The notes beneath the pieces are model-generated. The model saw only the letters and a list, made by a program, of their open reading frames with translations, was not told where the DNA came from and ran no database searches. A stretch of 64,000 nt of DNA. Origin: Glycine soja. Lineage: Eukaryota; Streptophyta; Magnoliopsida; Fabales; Fabaceae. How positions within the stretch are numbered: the first letter of the stretch is position 1; each line of letters begins with the position of its first letter. A program made the translations under genes and the position numbers. The stretch covers positions 40,462,522-40,526,521 of the forward strand of contig NC_041016.1 of NCBI RefSeq assembly GCF_004193775.1, in the 5' to 3' direction. Below, one piece after another: positions 35,801 to 46,531 of the stretch.

Positions 35801-35887
35801 GACCGAAGGAGCAGGAGGAGAAGGAGGAGGAGGAGGAGGAGAAGAAGGAAGAGGAGGAGGAGGAGGGGAGGCAGGTGGAGAAGCCAT
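32861..35887 (-). pseudogene. CACTA second gene: Ptta/En/Spm-type protein with C48 (Ulp1-like) protease domain
   Basis: ATG at 35887-35885 opens a Pro-rich N-terminus (GGA repeats on the plus strand). Then come KKLRTYLGIMARDK, RTKRKLLQTVGERWR, RRDPSWE, PIRRHVKWKMARTKKTGEM, IGRPEHPGHARAAGVGV and a DUF8039-like block (CGLYIEADPARLVALGRVYEGS). At the C-terminus is a Ulp1-like cysteine protease: SGHWQMVVI (His), ARWIVVK and STKCGYYVMHWM (catalytic Cys), ending PERLKALRIQWAQYYL and TAG at 32861. Several introns are evident (donor near 35546, acceptors near 34807 and 33600). Six in-frame TAG codons (35789, 35381, 35282, 35119, 34603, 34543) kill it. The domain calls are firm; exon ends are approximate. 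Confidence 0.85.
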
Positions 35888-36945
35888 GATCCTTTATACA
35901 ATAACATACAACAACATACAAAATGTAAATTTTGATTACAGACAATTATCAACATCAAGAGTTCTTTATGTAAGTATTCTGGAATAGTGGGGTTCGGGGG
36001 TGGTCATGCTTTATTATTGTAGGTGTGTGTGTGTCTCTTTCTCTGTGTGTGTGCTTTCAAAAAAGGATTAATCAAAAGAGGATAAGTTATAAGTGATTTA
36101 CTTGTGGTTTTTAATTGTGATTCAAAACAAGATAAGATGTAATAGTAGTGAAAATGTCTGATAAATTCAAGTTGATGATGTCTTGTGATACTTGTGCTTT
36201 AAATTTGTTTCAAGACATGAAAGAAAATTATTGTGTAGCACAAATAACAATAATCGTAGACAGGTGAAGATTACATAGTGTGCACTGAAAGCTACATTTC
36301 CATGGGATTTAAAGGATGTCAAAGTGGGATCAATGCAAGCAAACTTTTCTTAGATTTTTGGAATTGTAGACAAATCATTCAGAATAATACTTCAAACTCT
36401 TGGGGAAGGAATGACATGAAGACCTTGAAAAATACACATCTAGATGGCATCCTTAGGACTTCAAACAGCTCATGTTTGTAGTCAATTTCATCATTCACCA
36501 CCCTTACCTTCTCTGGCTTCTCATGTTTATTGTTGTTAAACCCATATTTATGCTCTCCTCCCTTCATGTCTTGTTTTGTCACAACTTTAGCCGAATCTTC
36601 TATCTTCAGCATAGTTGAATCTCTTGTCTTATTCTCCAATGACACACTTTGATGGTCTGTATGTCTTTTCTTCATATGTTCTAGTGCTTCAGTTTCAGAA
36701 TGCATAGACCAATCTGAACTTTCCAGTGATCACCAAAGGCTTCTGCATCAACATTGACACTCTCCACCCTCTTTGGTTTATGCTTCTGTGCTGTATTATG
36801 TGCTTCCTCCTTATAAATCTCAGATTTATTAGAGGTTGCTCCAGAACAATCAGCACCAATCTATGGCTCTTCCTCCTCTACCAGCTCAATATCTTTCCTT
36901 TCACCTTTGCTTTTGTAAACTACACTGTAATTTACAAAACAAAAG
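35888..36945. other. Unassigned stretch of the CACTA interior
   Basis: It contains a GT-rich microsatellite (36021-36056). A minus-strand frame (36379-36705) is rich in Lys, Glu and His (SVSLENKTRDST, KHEKPEKVRVVNDE) and continues with stops to about 36940 (DIELVEEEEP, KHKPKRVESVNVD). I do not recognise the protein. It could be the TNP2 tail, a captured host fragment, or chance. Confidence 0.4.
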
Positions 36946-36949
36946 TTGC

Positions 36950-37302
36950 GAAGTGTTGAGATTCAGCCCTTAGGGTGACCCCGTTGTTCTGCATTGTACT
37001 TTTGTCATCTTGTGCTTTTGTGTAAAATGAATACTTGTTTATGTCGTATCCTTGCCGGGTTATAACATTTCTTTTAGGCCCATCTGCTAGCTTTCTTAAT
37101 GTTTTTGAAGCATTCTCATCTACAAAGATTGTATCTTTAAACTAATCACAAAAAGTCTTGTTGTGCTTTTTCAACACCCAATTCTTTGACATTTTTGGAT
37201 TATTTTGTTTGACTAAAGCTTCATGCTTAAGTATGTATGGCAAAACTTCATTACTGTTGTTCAAGACATACAAGTGAGCTTGTAACAAATGTTCTACACT
37301 TG
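36950..37302 (-). pseudogene. TNP2-type CACTA transposase fragment
   Basis: The minus strand reads HLYVLNNSNEVLPYILKHE, NWVLKKHNKTFCD, a TAG where Trp is usual, LADGPKRNVITRQGYDIN and YSFYTKAQDDKSTMQNNGV. This is the region between the DUF4218 and DUF4216 parts of plant TNP2 transposases. The catalytic part is absent because the fragment is cut off at about 37303 by LINE sequence. Confidence 0.8.
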
Positions 37303-37309
37303 GAGTGAT

Positions 37310-37712
37310 CACATGCAATCCTCTTAAGAAATCACTTCAGGACCAACTTTGGAATGCAGCTTATGCATTTGAATCTATGTTGAGGCAAAAAGCTAGAGTG
37401 AAGTGGTTAAAAGAAGGGGACAACAACTCAAACTACTTTCATAGATTGATCAATCATAGAAGGAGACAAAATGTTATTCAAGGTCTCCTCATAGAAGGTG
37501 TGTGGGTGCATGATCCTAGCAGTGTTAAAAATGCAGCTCTTCATTATTTCAAGGATAGATTTTTTGAGGAGAATTATACAAGGCCAACCCTGGATGGTGT
37601 GCAGTTTCCTTCTCTTGGCCAAAGAGAAAAGGAAAGCCTTGTAGCTAGATTTTCTGAATTGGACATAAAATCAGCGGTGTGGGATTATGGTGGGGACAAG
37701 AATCCTTTCTTA
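37310..37712 (+). pseudogene. LINE ORF2 fragment (between endonuclease and RT)
   Basis: The plus strand reads LRQKARVKWLKEGDNNSNYF, HRRRQNVIQGL and FSELDIKSAVWDYGGDK, the conserved linker just before the RT of plant L1-type LINEs. It stops at about 37712 before the RT itself, joined to Ogre-like leader sequence. No poly(A) tail or target duplication is seen. Confidence 0.8.
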
Positions 37713-39508
37713 AAAGAATGTGCTTGGTTCAACCCTATGTTCACAAGAATAGAAATTTTGATTGCCAATACTTCGACAACCTATCATAGATATGAATGAT
37801 TAGGGCATACTTATGTTATGCATGACACATGTAATTATGAGATCGACATGAGACGCCCGAGGAACCATCCTTTCCTAGTTAACAATGCATTAGGTACCAT
37901 GTTCACGTGATTTTCAATCATTTTTCAAGAGAAATGAGTGTATAATCCCAACAAGGTCTATTTATAGCTATCATCATGGAACCCAACACATGTAACTAAA
38001 AATGTGGTGTAAACTTTCATGCTTCATTGTGACTTTCTTTTTGTTCTTTTTTGTTTGTTGTTTTTTTTTTGTTTTTGGAAAATGCAAAGCATGAGTAACT
38101 ATGTGTCAGGATCATGCATGAGTGAACATAACATGAGAATGATGAAAATAGAATGTATGCAATTGGCAAAACAAAAGCATGCTAAATGAAGATGTATGAT
38201 AATGCAATGACTTATGCAAATGCAATGCATGAATATAATAAATGATAAATGCAAGAATGATATGTCCATTGTGATGCCATGAAGAGATGCATGATGAGAT
38301 CAAGGAACAAGCCAAAGTGAGTTTGCTCTATGCCCCTAATTCAGGAACCTAATGGAAAGGATCCAACAATCCACTTCTAGTTACAACTCCCAAGGGTGGT
38401 TTCATGTAACTTTACTAGCTTCTAGAGATATCATCCTCTTAGGTAACAACATTGTGGCGATAGAGACTACCAGTGACAATGTATCACCAAAAGAGGAAAA
38501 CTCTAGATGAGGCTTCACTGTTATCAAGCGAGTCAAAGACCCAACATGACTACAGATCGATCTCCACTCCCTATGTCTCACACAGACTTGGGTATAGGGC
38601 CTAATATCTCAACGTGTGTGCAAAGGTGTAGGTTCCATGTGTGCATAAAACCAAAATATTTCTAACTATGAATGTAATAGATAGGCAAACACACACCCAA
38701 CACAATAACATAGCAAAGGTTATATACAAATATGGACAAGACAAAAGATAAAAGAGAAAAAGGAACATAAATAAAGAAGAAGTCACGATAAAACATTGCA
38801 CACTGATTGAATGGCTTAACTCTCTAACAAGGTTTCCCCAGTGGAGTCGCCATCTGTCGCAACCTACCCTTCGCCTAGGGAGAAAAATGAGTGGAGTCAC
38901 CACCAACGTTTATTTAAGGGAAAACATTAGTAAAACCAAAAGAGGTCTGCGAATTTTGAAAATAAGGATCCAGGAGTTGTTTACGCATAGGGAAGGTATT
39001 GACAACCCACGTGTCTGTCACAAGAGATGACAACCTTTAATCGAGTGTGTGCAACATGACTTTAGAATTATTTATTTTCCCTTTTTATTTTTTATTTTTT
39101 GGGGGGTCGACAAGGGTGTTGCCCTTGCTCCTACGTATCTCAGGTGTGATGAGGAATTCAAACCTACGTAGTTCTTTAAGTCTGAATGTTTGTGTGTCAT
39201 ATTGATTTTATGTTTTTGATAGATTTATTTTAATTGTGAACAAAAATTCGTTTAAGGCGTTGGACCTTGAAACGATGTTTTAAATTTTAAAAAGCGGAGA
39301 GAATCATTAAGGCGTTGGACCTTAAAATGGCCTAAAGTGATATTTGATGAAATGAAGTTTAGCTATGAGTTGGTTTTATCTTGGTTTTCTTTATTGACTT
39401 TCAATCTCTTTTAAAGACCATTTTGCGGCACTAGTGATCGATTAGGATTAAACTTTACAAATAAAAACAAGATCATCGATGATAGATGGAAAAGAGGAAT
39501 ATGCACAT
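37713..39508 (-). mobile_element. Old Ogre-like relic: leader, PBS and part of 5' LTR
   Basis: From 37713 the sequence matches (diverged) the leader at 59490-60748 of the large Ogre-like element (GCTTGGTTCAACCCTAT, ATTAGGTACCATGTTCA). A PBS (minus TGGCGACTCCACTGGGG, 38852-38836) is followed two bases away by an LTR that starts at 38855 (TGTCGCAACCTACCC). The LTR runs to 39508, where an Athila-type LTR is inserted. One TACGTA cassette (39105-39176) and two TTGGA-loop hairpins (39248-39276, 39305-39328) lie in it. No coding frame. Confidence 0.75.
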
Positions 39509-40311
39509 TGTTCGGCTTTTGGCAAGTGCACCGGATCCCACAAGTAGTATAAAACGGTAAGAACCGAGTATCGAATTCTCGGGGAACTTGTGTTATTTGG
39601 TAAGCTATTTCAGCAAATAGATGTCTGGTGTGTAAAGATAAGTGTGAATATGAACAGGTGTATAAACTATCTGTGCAAAAAGAAAGAAAATCACGCGAGA
39701 GAAATGATGTGTAAAAACAAGTAGAGAACACGTTGGCCTTCCTAATAGGTGCCTGATGATAAAAATATATTCTCTATCTAACAATGCTCATGTGTTCTTA
39801 TGGTGTCTCCTGAGATACTAAACCCCGATTCCTCATGATAGTTTAGCCGAATCCTGATCAAGCATCGTCCGTAGATTCCTCCTTTAAGACTAAACTCAAC
39901 CAGGACCACATTAAGACACACATACACAACTAACTTATCGCACCCCGATTCCTCGTGATAGTATGACAACTTAGCCCTGCACTATCAAGGACTTTAGAGT
40001 CAGACCAGTTTCCACTATTGAATGGCCCTAACAAAGCATGCATCTACGTGATCAAGGTAAAGGCATACTGGAGTGAAAAGCAGATAGCACAGAGAACACA
40101 CAAAACATCATTAAATAGATAGAAATATATTTACAACAGGTACCTACAAGGAAGATCCAACAGAGGATTTAGCTTTCCATACCAGGAAGCCTTTTTTACA
40201 ACAAAGAGAAGAACAAGATGAAAGATTGCAAAAATACAAGTGGTGAGGATGTCTCCTTCACCTCCAGGATCTCACAATCACTCACAAACTCATCTCAAGC
40301 TCTCAAACCGG
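39509..40311 (-). repeat. Older Athila-type LTR fragment, inverted
   Basis: This is a diverged reverse complement of the LTR at 40312-41744: for example AAGTAGTATAAAACGGTAAG against CTTACCATTTTATACTACTT, and GGATGTCTCCTTCACCTCC against its inverse at 40991. The LTR end (minus ...GCCGAACA) is at 39509. It is cut at 40311, where the newer plus-strand element begins. Confidence 0.8.
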
Positions 40312-41744
40312 TGTTAGTCGGTGAAAACGACTAACTTTTGTGTATAAAACTTATGTATATTGTATCAAACTTCTCCAATTTATAGTTGTTTTATAATATT
40401 ATAAGTACTTTATGTTAAATATAGGTAATAGATAATTTATACTTTTGTTTTGAATGTTTAATAATCAATTTCTCTCAATTTCAGGTTAATTAGGCAAATT
40501 GGCAAGAGTGTTGTTTTCACCTTCTCGCTAAGCCAATCTGCAGGCTTAGGGAGCATTCGCTAAGTGCGACACTCAGTGGCTAAGCACGAGGAAGAATCTA
40601 GAAGAAGATGAGCTGTCAGGTTCGATGAGCGCACCGCTTCAGCTCATCCGCTAAGTGAGAGAAGCGCACTAATCCACAATCCATTTATGCCCGCTAAGCG
40701 ATCCAGATTGGCGCTAAGCGTGTGAGCATGGACCAACCCATACCTATTTAAGCTTGAAATCAGATTTTTTGAGGGAGTTTGGATTTTTTCTTGAAGAAGC
40801 CTTTGCATGCACGAGAGTCTGGCCTTGGCTTGAAGCTTTTGCATGTTTAGGAAGTTCTAGAGAGAAAGGTCCAAGTTCCAAAGAGTTATGAGAGATTTTG
40901 CTGTGTGAAGATCTGCAGAGACGGGAGCTCAAAGCGGAAGCCGTTTTGAGAACTTGAGATGAGTTTGTGAGTGATTGTGAGATCCTAGAGGTGAAGGAGA
41001 CATCCTCACCACTTGTATTTTTGCTATCTTTCATCTTGTTCTTCTGTGTGCTGTAAACGAGGTTTCCGGACCATGGAAAGCTAAATCCTCTATTGGATCT
41101 TCGCTGTAGGTACCTGATGTAAATATATTTCTATCTATTTAATGATATTTTATGTGTTCTCTGTGCTATCTGCTTTTCATTCCAGTATGCCTTTACCTTG
41201 ATCACGTAGATGCATGCTTTGTTTGGGTCATTCAACAGTGGAAACTGGTCTGATTCTAAAGTCGTTGATAGTACGGGGCTAAGTCATTGTGCTGTCACGA
41301 GGAATCAGGGTACAAGAACTTAGTTGTGTATGTGTGTCTTAATGCGGTCTTGGTTGAGTTTAGTCTTACAAGAGGAATCTGCGGACGAGGCTTGATCAGG
41401 ATTAGGCTAGGCTATCATGAGGAATCGGGGTCCAGCAGTCCAGGAAACAACATAATAATACATGGACATTGTTAGATAGAGAACATCTATTTTAGCATCA
41501 AGAACCTATTAGGAAGACCAACGCGTTCTCTACTTGTTTTTACACAACATTTCTCTTGCGTGATTTTCTTTCTTTTTGCATAGATAGTTTACATACCTGT
41601 TCATAACCATAATCATCTTTTCATACCAGACACCTATTTACCGAAATAGCTTGTCAGATAACACAAGTCCCCTGAGAGTTCGATACTCGGTTCTTACCAT
41701 TTTATACTACTTGTGCGATCCGGTACACTTGCCAGTGGTGAACA
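40312..41744 (+). repeat. Athila-type 5' LTR
   Basis: 1433 bp from TGTTAGTCGGTGAAAACG to CCAGTGGTGAACA. The first 24 bases form a hairpin (GTTAGTCG paired with CGACTAAC). CGCTAAGCG-like motifs occur at 40527-40720. Confidence 0.85.
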
Positions 41745-41750
41745 AGTTTT

Positions 41751-41768
41751 TGGCGCCATTGCCAGGGA
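41751..41768 (+). other. Athila-type primer-binding site
   Basis: TGGCGCCATTGCCAGGGA, six bases after the LTR. It is close to the TGGCGCCGTTGCCGGGGA site of Athila elements, which fits tRNA-Asp. Confidence 0.8.
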
Positions 41769-41915
41769 ACTTCTTTTTATTTGGGAAGTTTGCTCATTTT
41801 TAGGTGTCTATTCTTTATTTGTTATTCTTTGATTGTTTCTGTGAATATTTGTTCTGTAATTTATATTTGTCTTCTCTTATTGAACTGGATAACCGTTGTT
41901 CTGTTAGTACTGTTT

Positions 41916-44900
41916 ATGCATAGATCTCCCATAGGAACTTTAGTTCCTTTGGACTTAGAAATTGAAGCTACACTGAGAAGGAACAGGGCTAAGAGGAGAA
42001 GGAAACTTTTGCAAGACAGAATAGTTGCATCCATTCTTGAGGAAGAGACCCATTTTTCTGATTCATCGTTTTCTGATTCACCATCATCAAGGGAATCCAC
42101 TAATCATTTGTCTGAAACTGTTACCATGGTAGATGAGCACGATCAGAGGACTACCCTTGAGGACTATTCAAGTAGCTTAGTACCACAATTTTTCACTAGC
42201 ATTGCACATCCGAAAGTGCAAGCGCACAACATCACCTACCCACATTCTTTGATCCATCTGATACAAGGGAATTTATTTCAAGGATTACCTAATAAAGATC
42301 CCTACGCACACTTGGCAACATATATTGAGATTTGCAACACTGTTAAGATTGTTGGTGTACCAGATGAAGCTATCAGACTCAGCCTTTTCTCATTTTCGCT
42401 GGCAGGAGAGGCCAAGAGGTGGCTCCACTCATTCAAAGGATGCAGTCTTAAAACCTGGGAAGAAGTTGTGGAAAAGTACCTAAAGAAATATTTCCCAGAA
42501 TCTAAGACTGCTGAAGGGAAGTGTCGCAACCTACCCTTCGGCGGGAGGGCGACGCGAGACTCGCGGGATGCGTGTTCCACGAAAGGAATACGCGCGGAGT
42601 CGCCACCAACGTTTATTTGAGGAAAACGTCGGAAAAACCAGAAAAGACGCGATCTACGAACTTTTAAGTGAAAGGTTAGGGAGTTGTATTTACGCACGAG
42701 GAAGGTATTAGCACCCCACACGTCCGTCCCAAGGGACGGCAGCCTTTAATCGAATGTGCAAACATGACTTTGATTTTTACGTTCCCTTTTACGTCCTTAT
42801 ATCCTTTATACCCTTTTTATATTTTTTCTTTTTTGTGGTCGACAAGGGTGTTTCCCTTTGCTCCTACGTATTCCTCAATTTGGGATGAGAAAATCAGACC
42901 TACGTAGTTCTTTCGGAACAAAGTGTTTCGTTTAAGTTTGTTTTTTGTCTTTTTTGCAAAATATGTTTTTTATTTGAACAAAAGGTCATTTAAGGTGTTG
43001 GACCATTAAACGGTCTTTTGATTTTGAAAGGAGAGAAACGTTAAGGCATTGGACCATTAACGATCTCTTGTTTTTGAAAGGAGAGAAACGTTAAGGCATT
43101 TGGACCATTAACGATCTCTTGGGGTGGTCGACAAAAGCGGGGCTTTTGCTCCTACGTATCCTCAATTGCGATGAGGAAATCAGACCTACGTAGTTCTTGC
43201 AAAAGCGGTAAAGTTACATGTTGATTTTATGCTTTTGAACGGTCCATGTTAACCGATAAAAGCAAAGAGGACCGTTTAAGGCGTTGGACTTTAAAACGGT
43301 TTTTAGTGATTTTTCGGACAAAACTTGATTTGTGAGTTGATTTTAGTCTTAGTTTAACTTTAGTTATTAATCAATTCATTCAAGGAAACTTCCAAAGAAA
43401 AACGTCCGATTGATTTTTTTTATTATTTTATTCAAAGATATTTTGATTATTTTATTATTATTTTACTTTTTTTGGTTTAACCGAGGTTATAGCGTGAACG
43501 ATCGGTTAGATTTCGTTTTAACAGTGATTAAACGAGATTACAACACAAATGATCGGTTGAAATTCATTTTATCATTTATTAGACGAGAAAACGGCTTAAA
43601 TAAATGGTTAAAGCACGTTAAAAACGGAAGAAAAGAAAACTGAAAGTAAACGAAATTAAAGTGAAAGTACACAAAACAAGAAATGAATTGAAAGTCTCGA
43701 ATTCGAAAACTTACCCGTTGAAGAACGAAGAACGAACGAAGAACGGATGAAGAACGGTGAAGAATGATGAAGAATTTCCACAGAATCGCTTACGGAAGCG
43801 TTACGGAAGTACTTCGACTTGATTTTTCTTCACGAAAACGTGTTTTTGCCCAAAATAGCCGAAATGCATAGCCAAAGGGGTCTTGAACATTTTGAAACAG
43901 CTCCCCCCTCCCCTATTTATAGAAAAAAAAGGAGGTGCTTGCCGCCCAAAGACTTAATGAAGAAGATTTCTAAGCGCACCCGAATTACTAAGTTCACCCC
44001 CCTTTTCGTATTTTACGGAAAAGTTACGGAAGCCTTACGGAACTGTTTTCGAATTTGATTTTCATCTTTTTTCTTTTCCCTTTTACCAATGTTAAGTGGA
44101 ATATGCTTACCCAAGGTTTTCGGAAATTTTACGGAAGTATTACGGAAACCGCGGAAGCCCCGAAAACCATTTTTCAAAAACGTGGAGGAGCTTGCCGCCC
44201 AGTTGCTTCCTCCTTAAGCAACCCAACTTCCAAAATGTTCTGGAAGGGCCTAGATTTGAATTGCTATTTACACCCCTATCTTGATAAGTTCACCCCCTTA
44301 CCTTTTTTGGTGATTCTTTTTTCGTAAAGTTACGGAAACTTACGAATCTCGTAACGATACTTGTTTTCTTTCCGTAATGTTACGGAACCTTGCGGATTAC
44401 ATAATCATCCCCCTTTTGACTTACGGAATGTTACGGAACCTCACTTAATTATGCAACGATGCTTCCATTTGATTTCCGGTGTGTCACGGAAACTTACGGA
44501 TTGTGCATCAATATATTTTTTTTTGGTTTTTCGGCATGTCCTGGAATTTCACAAATTGCCCAATGATGGATGCCAAGCACCTCACAAGGACCAAAGAAAG
44601 GTCGCATGTCATCAAGCAAAGGTTCCCGGACGAAATTAGGGTATGACAGGAAGGCAGCAATATCTTCATTTCATCAATTCCCTGATGAATCCTTGAGTAA
44701 GGCGTTTGAGAGATTTAGAGACTTACTGAGAAGAACTCCCACCCATGGATTCTTTGAGCCAATCCAACTAAATATGTTCATAGATGGGCTGAGACCACAA
44801 ACCAAGCAATTACTAGATGCTTATGCTGGGGGAAAAATAAAGCTGAAAACCCCAGAAGAAGCAACTGAGCTCATAGAGAACATGTCAGCCAATGTTCATG

Positions 44901-45682
44901 CTATTATGAGGGACAAAACCCATCAACCCAAAAAGAAGAGCCTGTTGGAGCTAACATCACACGATGCTTTGTTGGCACAGAACAAGTTGCTATCTAAGCA
45001 ACTTGAGATCCTAACGGAAACACTTGGTAAGTTGCTAACTAAACAGTCAATTGGACAACCTACACATTCTTCTATTTTGCAGGTCGCAGGTTGTACCATG
45101 TGTGGTGAAGCTCATGAGATAGGCCAATGCATCCCCACTGAAGAAAACACTCAAGAAATTCATTTCATGGGGATTCAGCAAAGGTAAGGGTATACTCAAG
45201 GAGGATTTTCAGGCTTCCAACAAGGTCCTTATAATCAGCAAGGACAATGGAGGATACACCCTGGCAACCAGTTCAATAAAGACCAGGGTGGATCCTCAAA
45301 CAGGCCAATTCAACAAGGGCCTAACATCTTTTAGAGGACGACTAAGTTGGAAGAGACCTTGACTTAGTTTATGCAGGTAACGATGTCAAATCACAAGAGT
45401 ATGGAGTCAGCACTAAAGAACCTTGAAGTCCAGGTGGGACAATTGGCCAAGCAGATAGCTGACAAGTCATCCAACAGTTTTGGAGAAAATATGGAAAATA
45501 ATCCTAAGGAGGAATGCAAGGCTGTGATGACTAGGAGTAAAAGGTTGGTGGAAGCCGAAGATGAAGAGAGTGTGGTGTACAAGGAGCAAATGGGTGAAAA
45601 GAAAGGTGCTGAGGTTAAGGAAAATGATGTGAAAGGTAAAGAGAATCAGGAAAAAAGGGAAGAAAATAATGGTTTAGAATAA
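41916..45682 (+). pseudogene. Athila/Diaspora-type gag, split by a solo LTR and with three stops
   Basis: ATG at 41916 (MHRSPIGTLVPLDLEIE). The capsid part has LFSFSLAGEAKRWLHSF and WEEVVEKYLKKYFPESK up to 42521. After the LTR and one GGAAG copy the frame resumes at 44654 with FHQFPDESLSKAFERFRDLL and IDGLRPQTKQLLDAYAGG. A zinc-finger-like CTMCGEAHEIGQC follows. In-frame stops: TAA 45185 (expected Gln), TAG 45332 and TAG 45365. The tail is Lys/Glu-rich and ends at 45680. The same three stops are in the second copy at 62908. Confidence 0.88.
42522..44648 (-). mobile_element. Solo LTR, Ogre-like, inside the Athila-type gag
   Basis: 2127 bp, TGTCGCAACC to GGGTATGACA on the plus strand, with a perfect GGAAG duplication (42517-42521 and 44649-44653). 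A minus-strand TATA-like TATAAATAGGG near 43911-43922 gives the orientation. It is nearly identical to the LTR at 60749-62907, including the doubled TTAAGGCATT block, except that it lacks a 30-bp repeat unit near 43447. Confidence 0.93.
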
Positions 45683-45738
45683 AGAGATGGAGAAACAAGA
45701 AAAAGAAAAAGAAGGAGAAAGAGAAAAAGAAAAAGAAA

Positions 45739-46531
45739 ATGAGAAAAATGAAAAAAGAAAAAAATAAGATTTTAGAGAAGAGTAGAATTGGAAAGGCTGT
45801 GGACAAAGGTGTGGAAGTACCATATCCTGTGGTACCTTCCAAGAAAGAAAAAGATCGTCATTTGGCAAGATTTTTGGATATTTTCAGGAAACTGGAAATA
45901 ACCATGCCCTTTGGCGAAGCTCTACAGCAGATGCCACTTTACTCCCAATTTTTGAAAGATATGTTGACAAGGAAGCACAAGTACATTCATTAGGAAAACA
46001 TCATAGTGGAAGGAAGTTGTAGTGCTGTGATCCAAAAGATTCTTCCACCTAAGCATAAAGATCCTGGGAGTGTAACTATTCCTTATTCAATAGGAGAAGT
46101 CAATGTGGGAAAGGCTCTGATTGATCTGGGAGCCAACATTAATTTGATGCCACTCTCCATGTGGAGAAGATTGTGAGAGTTGGAGATTATGCCTACTCGA
46201 ATGACTACAATTAGCTGACCACTGCATTACCAGGCCCTACGGAGTAATTGAAGATGTATTAGTCAGGGTCAAGCATTTTATCTTTCTAGCAGACTTTGTG
46301 GTCATGGATATCTTTGAAGATACTGACATCCCTATAATCTTGGGGAGGCCGTTCATGTTGACTGCAAGCTGCATAGTTGACATGGGGAAGAGAAAGCTGG
46401 AGTTAGGTTTTGAAGACCAGAAAATTGATTTTGACTTATTTGTTGAAGACAAGCCTGCTCTAGAACACAATGTTTGCTTGCAGGTAATGGGAGAAGGTCA
46501 AGAGGTTCTGAAGGTGAGAACCAAAACCTAA
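45739..46531 (+). pseudogene. Athila-type aspartic protease region, frameshifted
   Basis: Blocks RFLDIFRKLEITMPFGEALQ, AVIQKILPPKHKDPGS, the active-site stretch GKALIDLGANINLMPLSM and, in another frame, VVMDIFEDTDIPIILGRPF are typical of Athila-lineage retropepsins (DLGA in place of DTGA or DSGA). Stops at 45991 and 46174 and at least two frameshifts break it. The 45690-45770 stretch before it is nearly pure purine (AAGAAAAAG repeats). No RT follows. Confidence 0.82.

Larger units (their letters stand above)
32026..37302 (-). mobile_element. CACTA (En/Spm-type) DNA transposon, 5'-truncated
   Basis: The left end reads CACTATTAGAAAA, a CACTA terminal repeat of the soybean Tgm type, preceded by AGA. 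Inside it come about 10 palindromic subterminal repeats, then a minus-strand gene for a large C48-protease-type protein, then a fragment of TNP2 transposase. This is the usual CACTA order read from 3' to 5'. The 5' end, most of TNP2 and the second terminal repeat are missing where a LINE fragment joins at about 37303. It cannot move on its own. Confidence 0.85.

Noticed and set aside
35980..35995. GGAATAGTG as the missing CACTA 5' terminus
   Set aside because: Only seven terminal bases match, no AACATCGGTT repeats are near, the next three bases (GGG) do not match the AGA at the other end, and TNP2 sequence continues beyond it.
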